A stretch of DNA of 64,000 nucleotides from Candidatus Roseilinea sp. (GCA_025998955.1 AP024676.1:4030001-4094000); one strand, 5' to 3'. Positions 7,800-17,117 are shown, counted from the first letter of the stretch. Program-made: numbers and translations. Notes: generated from the sequence alone by a model not told the origin.

Positions 7800-10701
7800 G
7801 CTGCACATCGCTCTCAAATCTGCGCATCAGCCCGATCGCAGAGGGCCGCAGCCCATTCATGTAGACGATTCGATTCTCGCTTGCATCGGCCCTGCGCTAT
7901 CCCCGGCGGATGCACTCATCCTCGCCGCGCCGGCGTGCTGGCCCGCTATGTCCGCAGCGGACGTTCGCCGCATCGTGGACTTACTCAAGGATGCCGCCGA
8001 CCGGCACTGGCGCATTGATCCACATCGCTCGGAGCAACTCGCCGACCTCATCATTGCTATCGGCGAGGCACGTGGTGATACGTGGATTCGCGCCCTGGGA
8101 ACCATGGCCAAAGGTGACGCCGTCAAGTTCGTCGGCTCGCAATCCGAAGCCTGGGATCTGCTCGAAACGGCGGCCCAATTGTTCGATCAGGCAGGCGATG
8201 AGGTCGGGTGGGGACGAACGTGGATCGGACGCCTGACCGTGGCTGTCCAGCTTAACCGCGTCCCGGAGGCAATCCGGCAGGCAAACGTCGCCCGCGACAT
8301 CTTCATCCGTCATGGCGAGCACCTGCGTCAATTGCGCATCGAAATGGCGCTGGGCGATCTCCATCGTGAGCTGGGCGATCACCGCGCTGCCATGACCTAC
8401 TATCGAACTGCTGCGGCTACGGCGACGCAGCTTGACGCGCAGGGCGAGTATGAGCTGCGGGCGATCTACAACAACATGGGCGTCGCTGCGCTGCAGAGCG
8501 GCCAACTCCGCGAGGCGCTGCAGGCGTTCGAGCGCAGCCTGGCGTTGCTCACCCAGCACGGCGAGGATGCTGCGGCGGTGATCTGCCGAAACAACATCGG
8601 CGTAACGCTGGCGCGCCAAGGACACCTGCGCGATGCGCTCAAGTATCTCTCGCACCGGCCAGAGCACGAACCGCTCTCGCTGCCCCTCGACGCCCGCATC
8701 CATACCGAGAAGATCGAGTGCTTACTGGCGTTGAATCGCTTCGAAGAGGCGCGCCAAACATGCCTCGATTCGTGCCGCGAGCTGCTCCGAGTCGAGGCGC
8801 ATCTGGCAGCAGCGCGGGTGACGTTGCACCTGGCGACGGCCGAGGCGCACCTGAACCACCTCGATGCAGCACGAGATGCCTTGGAAGAGGCCGAGGCATT
8901 GTTCGACCGCGTGGGTGCTGCCGGACTGGTCATGCTCACACGGCTACGGCAGGCTCAGCTGGCCCTGCTGCGCGGCGACCGAGCCACTGCGCGAGCGCGC
9001 GCCCACGAATGTGCCGAGTTCTTCCGCGTAGCACAGCAACATCACAACTACGCCGAAGCCACGCTGGCGCAGGCCCAAGCGCTGGCCGATGGCCATGACC
9101 TTTGTGCAGCCCGCCGGCTGGCGATCGAATCAGCTTGCATCGCTCGTGAGCTCGGCTTGATGGCATTGCGCTTCGACTCCCACACCATGCTCGGACGGAT
9201 TGCCGAGGACGAGGGCAAATCCCGGCGCGCCATGCTGCACTACGCGGCTGCCGCCAGGGTTGCGCAGCGCGTGCAACGTGAACTCACGCTCACCCTGCGC
9301 CCTAGCTTCATGCTCGACAAGCTGCGTCCGCTGCGCGCGCTGTTCCGGTTGCACGTCCAACACAACGAACTGGCACACGCGTTCGACGTGATCGAGCAGG
9401 CACGGGCGCAGGCGGTGTTCGATTACCTGTCCGATCGCGAACACCTGCGATGGTCGCGCGCCGACGCCCACTCGCGACGGTTGATCGAGACGCTGGCCCG
9501 GTTACGCGAGTCCCACTACGACCTATACACGCGGGTGCACGATGACTTCACCGGCACGACGCCGGCCGAACGGGCTCAACTGCGCGCGCAACTAGCAGCC
9601 CTTGAGCAGCGCATGCGCGAGATCACCGAGCAGCTCTACCTGAATGCGCCGGCCGCTGCGATTCCGGTGGGAATTGCGCCGCCCGACCTCGCTGCCATCC
9701 GGCGCAACCTGGCGGATGATCAACTGTTGATTGCGTATTACGACGACGGCGCACGCCTGCATGCGCTCAGCCTCGATCGGGAGGGCCTCGAACATCACCC
9801 GCTCGACGTGGATCGCGGCCAGCTCGCTTCGCTGGACGAACGACTTCAGCGCAACATCGCCCGTGCATTGGCAGCGCCTGACCCACAGACCGCCGACTAT
9901 CTCCGCACATTCGCCGAGCGCATCTTGCAACGGCTGCATCGCGCTCTGGTTCAACCGTTGCAGAACCGGCTGCCGGGGCGACGTCGTCTGTACGTTGTGC
10001 CCTACGGTCTGTTGCATGCTATCCCGTTCAACCTGTTACACGATGGCGAGCGTTACCTCATCGAAGCGTATGAGGTCGTTGTCTTTCCCACGGCCGGGCT
10101 GCTGACCCGCCCGGCGCGGCACGCCCCGTCCGGCACAACGGCGCTCATTTACGACCGTCAAGAGCGCTTGCCGAGCGTCTATGCCGAGGTGTCCGCGCTA
10201 ACGCGCATGTTCGACGTGCGTTGCTATGCGGGCAAGGACGCGACACGGTCGCGCTTGCACGATGCGCCGCGCCAAATTTTGCACATCGCTGCGCACGGCG
10301 AACACCGGCCGGACGATCCTGATTTCTCGTACATCGAGCTGGCCGATGACCAACTCTTCATAGATGATTTGCTTCAACTCGATCTTGGCTATGAGCTGGT
10401 CACGCTGAGCGCGTGCGAGACGGGTCGAATGCGCGTTGCACCACACGACGAGGTAATGGGGCTGAGCTGTGCGTTTCTATGTGCGGGCGCAGGCGCGGTG
10501 CTGGCCAGCCTGTGGCGCGTGGACGATTCGGACACCGCCGCGCTCATGGAAAACTTTTATCGCTCGCTGCGCCAAGGCGCGTCCAAGGCGCACGCGATTC
10601 GCGAGGCGCAGCAACGGTTTCTGTGCGATGCGCCGGGCGCCCACCCGGCACGCTGGGGTGCGTTTCAACTGATCGGCAACCCTGATCCGCTATCCACCTA
10701 A
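7756..10701 (+). CDS. TPR repeat protein with C-terminal CHAT (caspase-like) protease domain
   Basis: Large cytosolic protein, 981 aa. Residues from about 130 to 530 are tandem tetratricopeptide repeats (for example AIYNNMGVAALQSGQLREAL and AVICRNNIGVTLARQGHLRD). A linker helix region follows, and from about 640 onward comes a CHAT domain. The catalytic His lies in LHIAAHGEH (about residue 847) and the catalytic Cys in LSACETG (about residue 887), both intact. The C-terminus AIREAQQRFL ... ARWGAFQLIGNP is the usual CHAT ending. The start is an ATG inside the 3' end of the anti-sigma gene, with a TTG one codon earlier. CHAT enzymes act as separase/caspase-type proteases in regulated conflict systems, for example TPR-CHAT of type III-E CRISPR. 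Its partner here may be the downstream S8 protein (inference). Confidence 0.92.
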   Translation: MASRSSSLISDSTPELHIALKSAHQPDRRGPQPIHVDDSILACIGPALSPADALILAAPACWPAMSAADVRRIVDLLKDAADRHWRIDPHRSEQLADLIIAIGEARGDTWIRALGTMAKGDAVKFVGSQSEAWDLLETAAQLFDQAGDEVGWGRTWIGRLTVAVQLNRVPEAIRQANVARDIFIRHGEHLRQLRIEMALGDLHRELGDHRAAMTYYRTAAATATQLDAQGEYELRAIYNNMGVAALQSGQLREALQAFERSLALLTQHGEDAAAVICRNNIGVTLARQGHLRDALKYLSHRPEHEPLSLPLDARIHTEKIECLLALNRFEEARQTCLDSCRELLRVEAHLAAARVTLHLATAEAHLNHLDAARDALEEAEALFDRVGAAGLVMLTRLRQAQLALLRGDRATARARAHECAEFFRVAQQHHNYAEATLAQAQALADGHDLCAARRLAIESACIARELGLMALRFDSHTMLGRIAEDEGKSRRAMLHYAAAARVAQRVQRELTLTLRPSFMLDKLRPLRALFRLHVQHNELAHAFDVIEQARAQAVFDYLSDREHLRWSRADAHSRRLIETLARLRESHYDLYTRVHDDFTGTTPAERAQLRAQLAALEQRMREITEQLYLNAPAAAIPVGIAPPDLAAIRRNLADDQLLIAYYDDGARLHALSLDREGLEHHPLDVDRGQLASLDERLQRNIARALAAPDPQTADYLRTFAERILQRLHRALVQPLQNRLPGRRRLYVVPYGLLHAIPFNLLHDGERYLIEAYEVVVFPTAGLLTRPARHAPSGTTALIYDRQERLPSVYAEVSALTRMFDVRCYAGKDATRSRLHDAPRQILHIAAHGEHRPDDPDFSYIELADDQLFIDDLLQLDLGYELVTLSACETGRMRVAPHDEVMGLSCAFLCAGAGAVLASLWRVDDSDTAALMENFYRSLRQGASKAHAIREAQQRFLCDAPGAHPARWGAFQLIGNPDPLST

Positions 10702-10739
10702 GGGGCGATTGCGGTCATTTCACAATGTCAGGAGGATAT

Positions 10740-12320
10740 ATGACAACGCAACAAGAGAACCCTGCGATCGGCTACTTCGTTCCAGGCGAGCTGATGTTCG
10801 CGTTCGAGTCGGCTGCCGCCGCTTCCAGCGTGATGGGGCGGTCGGTCGCCGACACGGCGCGGGCGCTCGTGAGCTATCTAGAGTCACGCAACCTGCTGCC
10901 GGACGGCGGGTTCGATTTCGGCGTGGAGAGGGGAACGCGAATCTTCCGGGCGGTATCACCGCTGGTGGATCGTCCAGACCGCGCCGGCGTATTGCTGAAG
11001 CTCAAGCTGGCCAACCCACGGGCGCTGCCGGGCTATCTGGAACGAGTGGTTGCGGGCGTCGCGAACGATGCCGCGCGCGCAACCGCCGGCGATGAACCGC
11101 GGCTGCTCGCCGTTTCACCCAACTGGTTCGTCGGCGCATCGCAGGGCGGCATTGGCACCGGCGGGCCGGGCACGACGCCGACGCCGGCGAAGCGCGCAGG
11201 GGAGTTCAAGTTGTCCTTCTTGAGCGACGCACCGGCCGCTCCCAACGGCGTCGCTCCCGACGTCTTCGTGCTCGACACGCTGCCACCTTTGGAGGAGGCG
11301 AAGGACGGATGGCGCATCCGCGACGCTATTCAGGATAAGTCTGCATTCAGCACGCATCCGCTAGGCAAGGTGTTATCCGAGCCACTGCAGCCGGATCCGA
11401 ACGGTGGGATGCGCAGCGCCGATGGGACGCTGACGATGATCCGGGCGGACGAGCTTGGCCCGGACTTGTTCGCCGGCCTCAAGGACGTCAGCGGCCATCC
11501 GCTCTACGCAGCGCATCATCCGGCCTACGACATGTCCGATCACGGCCCGTTCATTGCCGGCATCATCCGTCAGATTGCGCCGCAGGCGCGCCTGCATCTC
11601 GTGCAGGTACTCAACGAGTATGGGGTGGGGACACTCGCCTCCATCGCTGCCGGGTTCGAACACGTCGCCCGCAGCCTCCCGAACGGCAAGCCGGCCGGCC
11701 CGGTGATCGTGAACTGCAGCTTTACCCTTGCCCTGCCGCTGCCCGGCGAAGCGGACAATCCACGACGCCCGGGCCATCGCATGGCGATGCTAGACCAGAC
11801 CGTGGCCAAGTTGATCGGCACAGCCGAGTATCTCGCCTTGGTGCGCCGGCTCTTTCGGATGTTAGCGCCGTTCGGCTTGGATGCGTCGCGGTGCATCGTC
11901 GTGGCGGCTGCCGGCAATGACTCGTCGCCGGAGGCCATCCAGCCGGCGCGCTTTCCAGCTCAGGCCGATTTCGTGCTGGGCGTCGGGGCACTGGCGCGGG
12001 TAGCAAGCAGCAGCGCCGATGTGACCCAACTGCGCGCACCATACTCCAACTTGGCGGACAAGCCACAGAGCGATGGGCTGATGGTGTTGGGCGACCTCGA
12101 AGGCATATTCACACAGCAATTCCCGGGCAACACGCCCAATCCGCTCGGCTTCGCGCGGTGGGCGGGGACGTCTTTCGCCACGGGTGTCGTGTCTGCGATG
12201 ATCGCCCGGTTGTGCGCCGAGCAGGGCATGACGCCTGACGAGGCACGCGATTATTTGCGCAATCTGCCGCAGGGCGTCACTTCCGAGTCCGAAGAGATCG
12301 TGCTGGTCGAGCAAATGTGA
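10740..12320 (+). CDS. Cytosolic subtilisin-like (S8) serine protease
   Basis: Serine protease of the S8 family, 526 aa. The catalytic triad is readable as Asp in VFVLDTLPP (about residue 179), His in DHGPFIAGII (about 268, in place of the usual HGTHVAG) and Ser in AGTSFATGV (about 478). The oxyanion-hole Asn lies in VAAAGNDSS. There is no signal peptide, and about 175 residues precede the catalytic Asp, with a Gly/Thr/Pro-rich linker around residue 140, so the N-terminal part could be an inhibitory or targeting domain. GGAGG sits 4 nt before this ATG; an in-frame ATG 15 nt upstream is less likely. The gene follows the CHAT gene by 38 nt on the same strand. Confidence 0.9.
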   Translation: MTTQQENPAIGYFVPGELMFAFESAAAASSVMGRSVADTARALVSYLESRNLLPDGGFDFGVERGTRIFRAVSPLVDRPDRAGVLLKLKLANPRALPGYLERVVAGVANDAARATAGDEPRLLAVSPNWFVGASQGGIGTGGPGTTPTPAKRAGEFKLSFLSDAPAAPNGVAPDVFVLDTLPPLEEAKDGWRIRDAIQDKSAFSTHPLGKVLSEPLQPDPNGGMRSADGTLTMIRADELGPDLFAGLKDVSGHPLYAAHHPAYDMSDHGPFIAGIIRQIAPQARLHLVQVLNEYGVGTLASIAAGFEHVARSLPNGKPAGPVIVNCSFTLALPLPGEADNPRRPGHRMAMLDQTVAKLIGTAEYLALVRRLFRMLAPFGLDASRCIVVAAAGNDSSPEAIQPARFPAQADFVLGVGALARVASSSADVTQLRAPYSNLADKPQSDGLMVLGDLEGIFTQQFPGNTPNPLGFARWAGTSFATGVVSAMIARLCAEQGMTPDEARDYLRNLPQGVTSESEEIVLVEQM

Positions 12321-12337
12321 TGCATGCGAAAGGTAGT

Positions 12338-12356
12338 CGCGCCTTGCACAGGCGCG
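12338..12356 (+). terminator. Stem-loop just after the S8 protease gene
   Basis: CGCGCCT and AGGCGCG form a 7-bp perfect stem with a 5-nt loop, 18 nt after the stop codon. No U-tract follows, so termination is inferred from position only. Confidence 0.4.
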
Positions 12357-12478
12357 GCGTGCGCAGACGTGCAACCTATGGCTACCGCTGTTGCGCAGGT
12401 GTGGCCTCGTGGCCGGTAGCCGCACCCTTCATCGGTGCAATGTAGCGCGGGCACGAAGCCTGCGGCTCCTTTACTCGT

Positions 12479-12508
12479 CGTGGCGCGTGCGGGGCAGCAC
12501 GCGCCACG
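12479..12508. terminator. 12-bp perfect hairpin between cassette and membrane-protein gene
   Basis: CGTGGCGCGTGC and GCACGCGCCACG flank a GGGGCA loop. It lies in the 220-nt gap between the S8 protease gene and the holin-4-like gene and could insulate the two units. No U-tract is present. Confidence 0.4.
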
Positions 12509-12540
12509 TTTGCGAACGCGCCCCGCTGGGATCATATAAG

Positions 12541-13863
12541 ATGATTCTGCAAAATGCAGCGGTGCGCTCCCGCGCCGGTGCTGGACAACTGCGCATGTCA
12601 CCTCGTCCATCGCTCGACGCCGGGCTACAAATCCTCATCCGCTGGGCTATCCTGACGGTCGCCTCGTTCGTCGCCTATCTGGTTTTGCCCGGCATTCGCG
12701 TCGAGGGCAACGCCATCTTTGCCATCCTGTTCGTGGCGCTGCTCCTGGGCTTCATCAACGCCATCATCAGCCCGTTGCTGGCGCAGATTTCCTTCGGATC
12801 GTTGGTGCGCACGTCGGCCGTGCTCTTGTTCGTCGCCAATGCGCTGATCCTCTGGTTGGTCATCGAGTTCGCGCGCGTCGTCTTTCGCGTCGGCATCAGC
12901 ATTGACGGCTTCCTATGGGCCTTTCTAGGCGCCATCATCATCAGCGTGGTTTCAGAGGTGCTGACCAAGTTCCTGCCGCCCGATCGCGTCGTGCAGGCGA
13001 TGCTGACGCGGGACCCGGATGCGCCTCCGTTGACCCCTGGCCGGGTCGCCAAACGGTTGCTGGCAGTCCTGGCCATGGTGCTGAGTTTGGTATTGTGCGT
13101 CGCCGGCCTGGCCGGCATCATCAACCTGTGGGTGATTCGCGGCCCGGCCATCGAGGGCGTGGTGACCGGGCTGGAGCGGATCGAGCCGGTGCTGGAGACG
13201 GCGGACAACGCCCTGGTACGTGCCAACGCCAGCTTGCGCCGCACCCGCGGCTATGTCGAGCGCGTCGAGACCACCGTGGTGCAGTTAGGGGAGAGCGCGG
13301 CCAACAACCGCATCATCCTCAGGGTCATCTCAAACACGGTCGGCACTCAGCTCGTTCAGTCGGTGATCGAAGTCGCAACGACGGTGAGCCAGATCGGCGA
13401 GGCCGTGCGCGCGACCAACAATGCGCTCGAGACGATCAACGCGCTGCCGTTCGCCTCGGCCCCGACCTTGCCGGAGGAAGTCAGCGCCGTCGTAGATCGC
13501 GTCGCCGATCTGAGGAGCGAAGCGGAGGCGTTGCACGATCGCGTGCGGACCTTTCAAGCCGAAGTCGTTGGGGGCGCAGTGAGCGAGGTGACCAGCCGGA
13601 CGCAACGGCTCGACCGCGCACTCGCCGAGATCGAGGCCGTGACTACACGATACAACGAACGCGTGGTGCAAGCCCGGCAGGCCGTCGCCATCGCCAAGGT
13701 GCAGGCGCCCACCTGGATCACGCTCGGCGTGATCGGCGCATCGCTGGCGCTGGGATGGCTCACTTTCGCCCAGGCCATTGTGTTCCTGTACGCCTGGTCG
13801 CTGGCCGGCTTCCGGCCGCTCTTTCGCGGGGCACCCGTCGGGTATTCTCCTGATGGACGCTAA
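12541..13863 (+). CDS. Holin-4-superfamily-like membrane protein with long coiled-coil tail
   Basis: Membrane protein of about 440 aa (422 aa if started at MSPRPSL, 54 nt inside). Four hydrophobic segments near the N-terminus (ILTVASFVAYLVLPGI, AILFVALLLGFINAII, TSAVLLFVANALILWLVI, FLWAFLGAIIISVV) match the layout of the small phage_holin_4_2 membrane family, in which bacterial members are chromosomal and not phage holins. A fifth helix (LLAVLAMVLSLVLCVAGLAG) leads into about 230 mostly helical, heptad-like residues and a final helix (ITLGVIGASLALGWLTFA). The tail is far longer than the usual 110-120 aa family size. The function is unknown. The start has no clear ribosome-binding site. Confidence 0.75.
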   Translation: MILQNAAVRSRAGAGQLRMSPRPSLDAGLQILIRWAILTVASFVAYLVLPGIRVEGNAIFAILFVALLLGFINAIISPLLAQISFGSLVRTSAVLLFVANALILWLVIEFARVVFRVGISIDGFLWAFLGAIIISVVSEVLTKFLPPDRVVQAMLTRDPDAPPLTPGRVAKRLLAVLAMVLSLVLCVAGLAGIINLWVIRGPAIEGVVTGLERIEPVLETADNALVRANASLRRTRGYVERVETTVVQLGESAANNRIILRVISNTVGTQLVQSVIEVATTVSQIGEAVRATNNALETINALPFASAPTLPEEVSAVVDRVADLRSEAEALHDRVRTFQAEVVGGAVSEVTSRTQRLDRALAEIEAVTTRYNERVVQARQAVAIAKVQAPTWITLGVIGASLALGWLTFAQAIVFLYAWSLAGFRPLFRGAPVGYSPDGR

Positions 13864-13922
13864 GGATATAGGCGATTACCCTTGATGATGCGTCCGGACT
13901 CGATGCGCGTCGCCACAGGCTC

Positions 13923-15061
13923 GTAACTCACGTTACGCAGTCGCGAACTGACTGCGCGACCATAGAATGGCGACATGACACAAGACTTGCTTGACCTGTA
14001 TAGCGATTATCTGTTGTGCACGTTTGGACAGGCCACGGCAACCGGGTTGGGTCAAGTGGTCGAAGGGAGCGTCAGCCATGACCAAATCACGCGCTCGCTG
14101 AGCGGCCAACAGCGCGGCGGGGCGGCGTTGTGGCAGGTGACGAAGCGATTTGTGCGGCAGATTCAAAGTGAGGATGGGGTGCTGATCGTGGACGACACGA
14201 TCAGCGAGAAACTCTACAGCGACGAGAACGACATCGTGTGCTGGCACTATGATCACACCAGCGGCGAGGTGCTCAAAGGCATCAACCTGATGACGGCGCT
14301 GTATCACGTGCCCAGTCGGGGGCTGTCGTTGCCAGTGGAGTTTCGCTTGATCGCCAAGACCGAGCAGTATGTGGACAAGAAGAGTGGCAAGACCAAGCGC
14401 CGAAGTCCGATCACCAAGAATGAGTATTACCGCATGATGCTGCAACAAGCGGTGATCAACCAGATTCCCTTCAAATACGTGCTCAACGATGTGTGGTTTG
14501 CCGCGGCCGACAACATGAATTTCGTCAAACACAAGCTGAAGAAGGAGTTTGTCATGCCGCTCAAGGCCAATCGCAAGGTGGCACTCAGCGCGGACGACAA
14601 GCGGCACGGCATCTACGTGCGTGTGGATGAAGTCGTGATCGAACCAAACACGGTGCGGCCAGTGTATCTGGAAGATGTGAGCTTCCCGCTGCTTTTGGCC
14701 AAGCAAGTCTTTACAAACAAAGATGGCTCTACCGGCGTATTGTTTCTGGTCACCAGCGACACCACGCTCACCTACGATGGGATCACCTCGCTCTATCAAA
14801 AACGATGGACGATCGAACCCTTCCACAAGTCGCTCAAGCAGAATGCCGCGCTCGAACGCTCGCCTGCCCACACGGTCACGACGCAGACCAATCACATCTT
14901 TGCCAGTTTGTGTGCGTTCATCAAGCTCGAGATGCTCAAGCGTAAATCCAAGTTGAATCATTTTGCCTTGAAATCGCATTTGTATCTGCACGCCGTTCAA
15001 TCAGCTTTTGACGCCCTGCGCCAGCTGCAGCCCGTCACACTGGCTGCGTAACGTGAGTTAC
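13923..15061 (+). mobile_element. Complete IS701-like insertion sequence (1139 bp)
   Basis: An 18-bp perfect terminal inverted repeat, GTAACTCACGTTACGCAG, lies at 13923-13940 and inverted at 15044-15061, enclosing a single intact transposase gene. I found no convincing target-site duplication at the junctions. It sits between the holin-4-like gene and the response regulator without breaking a gene I can recognise. Confidence 0.88.
13975..15051 (+). CDS. IS701-like DDE transposase
   Basis: DDE-type transposase, 358 aa, intact. Likely catalytic acids are Asp in LIVDDTISEK, Asp in VLNDVWFAA, and Glu in KRWTIEPFHKSLKQ (the YREN-like region of IS4/IS701 elements). The C-terminus carries the family-typical TQTNHIFASLCAFIKLEMLK. 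The last codons read into the right terminal repeat. TAGAAT ends 6 nt before the ATG and there is no Shine-Dalgarno sequence. The assignment to IS701 rather than a neighbouring IS4-superfamily group is from remembered similarity. The reading frame is intact, so the element may be active. Confidence 0.88.
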   Translation: MTQDLLDLYSDYLLCTFGQATATGLGQVVEGSVSHDQITRSLSGQQRGGAALWQVTKRFVRQIQSEDGVLIVDDTISEKLYSDENDIVCWHYDHTSGEVLKGINLMTALYHVPSRGLSLPVEFRLIAKTEQYVDKKSGKTKRRSPITKNEYYRMMLQQAVINQIPFKYVLNDVWFAAADNMNFVKHKLKKEFVMPLKANRKVALSADDKRHGIYVRVDEVVIEPNTVRPVYLEDVSFPLLLAKQVFTNKDGSTGVLFLVTSDTTLTYDGITSLYQKRWTIEPFHKSLKQNAALERSPAHTVTTQTNHIFASLCAFIKLEMLKRKSKLNHFALKSHLYLHAVQSAFDALRQLQPVTLAA

Positions 15062-15255
15062 TATATCCAGGCTCAATCAAGGCCCACGCGCTCACTTCGC
15101 GGGCAATGTGTGCTAAGACCGATCAATCGCGTTGTCGCAGCCGCGTGCGTGTGGCTTGGCGCATGTGGCGTTGCATAGGGTTGCATAGGTAGGTGGCGCA
15201 TACGCCCGAACATCTAGATGAGCATTCAACGTCCAAGGTTTGTAGGGGGATGATG

Positions 15256-15930
15256 ATGTCAATCCGTGTATTGATTGCCGATGACCACACGCTGGTGCGC
15301 TCCGGGCTGCGGGCGCTTCTCGACAATATCCCTGGCGTCACCGTCATCGGCGAAGCAGCGGATGGCCGGCAGGCGCTCGCGCTCATTCAGAAAGATCTGC
15401 CCGACATCGTGCTGATGGATGTGGGCATGGCTGGCTTGAGCGGTCTGGAAGCGACGCTGCAGGTGGTGAAACGGCATCCGCAGGTGCGGGTCATCATCGT
15501 TTCGATGCACAAAAACGAAGAGTACATCATGCAGGCGCTGCAAGCCGGAGCGTCGGGCTACTTATTCAAAGACTCGGCTGCGTCCGAGCTGGAGCAATCC
15601 ATCCGCGCCGTCATGCGCGGCGAGCAGTATTTGTGCCCGGAAGGATCGCGGCGCGTTGGCGAGTATGAGGAGCGCTTCGGATTCGTCTTCGATCATGCCA
15701 GCCGTGATGGCACCGGTGCCGGCGCGCGCTCAGAACTCACGCTGCGCGAGCGCGAGGTATTGCAGCTCGTCGCCGAAGGCCGCACGATGCAGGAGATCGC
15801 CGCTATTCTGGGGATCAGCGTCAAGACGGTCGAGACCCATCGCTACCGGCTTATGGACAAGTTGAACATCCATCACGTCACCGGCCTGGTGCGTCACGCG
15901 ATCAAGATCGGCCTAGTGCAGGTGGAGTGA
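15256..15930 (+). CDS. NarL/FixJ-type response regulator (orphan)
   Basis: Two-domain regulator, about 224 aa. The receiver domain starts SIRVLIADDHTLVRSGLRAL with the acidic pair DD, the phosphoacceptor Asp in IVLMDVGMAGLSG, Thr/Ser-position VSMHK and the conserved Lys in YLFKDS. A LuxR-type HTH follows (LTLREREVLQLVAEGRTMQE, then ILGISVKTVETHRYRLMDKL). Three ATGs run in tandem; the last is 6 nt from an AGGGGG site and is preferred. No histidine kinase is adjacent. The receiver-HTH linker is longer than usual (EEYRF-type acidic, then GTGAGA). Confidence 0.93.
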   Translation: MSIRVLIADDHTLVRSGLRALLDNIPGVTVIGEAADGRQALALIQKDLPDIVLMDVGMAGLSGLEATLQVVKRHPQVRVIIVSMHKNEEYIMQALQAGASGYLFKDSAASELEQSIRAVMRGEQYLCPEGSRRVGEYEERFGFVFDHASRDGTGAGARSELTLREREVLQLVAEGRTMQEIAAILGISVKTVETHRYRLMDKLNIHHVTGLVRHAIKIGLVQVE

Positions 15931-15983
15931 GCAGCGGCGCGAGGTCGTGCAACTCGACCGCCGACGCGCCTACAATACGCTGC

Positions 15984-17117
15984 ATGAACTTTGAGACCCT
16001 CGCCATTCACGCCGGCCAGCCCCCCGATCCGGCCCACGGCGCGGTGATGACGCCGATCTACCAGACCTCGACCTACGCGCAGCCCAAGATGGGCGAAGCG
16101 ACCTACGACTACGCCCGCACCGCCAACCCCACCCGCACCGCGCTGCAAGACTGCATCGCTGCGCTGGAGGGCGGCACACACGGCCTAGCGTTTGCCTCCG
16201 GCATGGCAGCCATTGACTGCGTGCTGCGCTTGCTCAAGCCCGGGGACCACGTGCTGGCCAGCAACGACGTGTATGGCGGAACGTATCGCATCTTCAAGCG
16301 CGTGTACGAGGGCTATGGCGTGCAGGCGTCGTTCGTCGAGATGAGTGACCTGGACGCCGTGCGCGCGGCCATCCGGCCGAATACGCACATGATCTGGATC
16401 GAGACACCGACCAATCCGCTGTTGAAGGTGGCCGACATCGCCGCGATCGCCTGCTTGCGCGACGTTGTGGAGCCGTCCATCCAGATCGTGGTAGATAACA
16501 CCTTCGCCTCGCCCTACCTGCAGCAACCGCTCAAGCTCGGCGCAGACATCGTGGTGCACAGCGCCACCAAGTATCTGGGCGGCCATAGCGATGTGGTGAG
16601 TGGCCTGATCGCGCTCAACAACGACGCGACCTTTGCGCGCCTGAAGTTTTTGCAGAACGCCGTCGGTGCAGTGCCCGGCCCGCTGGATTGCTTCCTCGTC
16701 TTGCGCGGCATCAAGACGCTGCACGTGCGGATGGAGCGGCACAGCGCCAACGCCATGAAGATCGCGATGTGGCTCGAATCGCATCCCAAAGTGGAGCAGG
16801 TAATCTACCCCGGCCTGCCCTCACACCCGCAGCACGCCATCGCAGCGAAGCAGATGTGCACATTCGGCGGCATGATCTCGTTCATCGTAAAGGGCGGGGC
16901 GGAAGAGGCGCGCCGCGTGGCCGAGGGAACCCGGCTCTTTGTGCTGGCCGAGTCGCTGGGCGGGGTCGAATCGCTGATCGAAGTGCCGGCCGCCATGACC
17001 CACATGAGCGTCGCCAACTCGCCGCTCGAAGTCAACCCGGCGCTCATCCGGCTCTCCGTCGGCATCGAACACGTGGACGATTTGATCGCGGATTTGAAGC
17101 AGGCGCTCGAAAGATGA
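15984..17117 (+). CDS. Cystathionine gamma-synthase/lyase family PLP enzyme
   Basis: PLP-dependent Cys/Met metabolism enzyme, 377 aa, cytosolic. The start MNFETLAIHAGQPPDP is the family N-terminus. The PLP-binding region reads YDYARTANPTRTALQ and ASGMAAIDCVL, the cofactor-anchoring Asp lies in VVDNTFASPYLQQPL and the Schiff-base Lys in HSATKYLGGHSDVVSG. The C-terminal LIEVPAAMTHMSV and LIRLSVGIEHVDDLI are typical. Synthase (MetB), gamma-lyase and homocysteine-forming activities cannot be separated by eye. A TACAAT box ends 7 nt before the ATG with no Shine-Dalgarno sequence, suggesting a leaderless message. Confidence 0.9.
   Translation: MNFETLAIHAGQPPDPAHGAVMTPIYQTSTYAQPKMGEATYDYARTANPTRTALQDCIAALEGGTHGLAFASGMAAIDCVLRLLKPGDHVLASNDVYGGTYRIFKRVYEGYGVQASFVEMSDLDAVRAAIRPNTHMIWIETPTNPLLKVADIAAIACLRDVVEPSIQIVVDNTFASPYLQQPLKLGADIVVHSATKYLGGHSDVVSGLIALNNDATFARLKFLQNAVGAVPGPLDCFLVLRGIKTLHVRMERHSANAMKIAMWLESHPKVEQVIYPGLPSHPQHAIAAKQMCTFGGMISFIVKGGAEEARRVAEGTRLFVLAESLGGVESLIEVPAAMTHMSVANSPLEVNPALIRLSVGIEHVDDLIADLKQALER

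Noticed and set aside
12321-12540. A CRISPR array or repeat cluster after the S8 protease gene, considered because of the CHAT neighbour
   Set aside because: Only two unrelated hairpins are present; there are no regularly spaced direct repeats, here or elsewhere in the window, and no Cas genes.
12541-13863. Prophage, suggested by the holin-like domain
   Set aside because: No other phage gene is nearby, and the family is common in bacterial chromosomes without phage links.
13933-15000. A 355-codon open frame antisense to the transposase
   Set aside because: It is a complementary shadow of the conserved transposase frame and resembles no protein family.
13864-15121. Target-site duplication for the IS element (GGCTC on both sides)
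   Set aside because: The right-hand GGCTC is 8 nt away from the inverted-repeat end, so it is not a direct duplication at the junctions.
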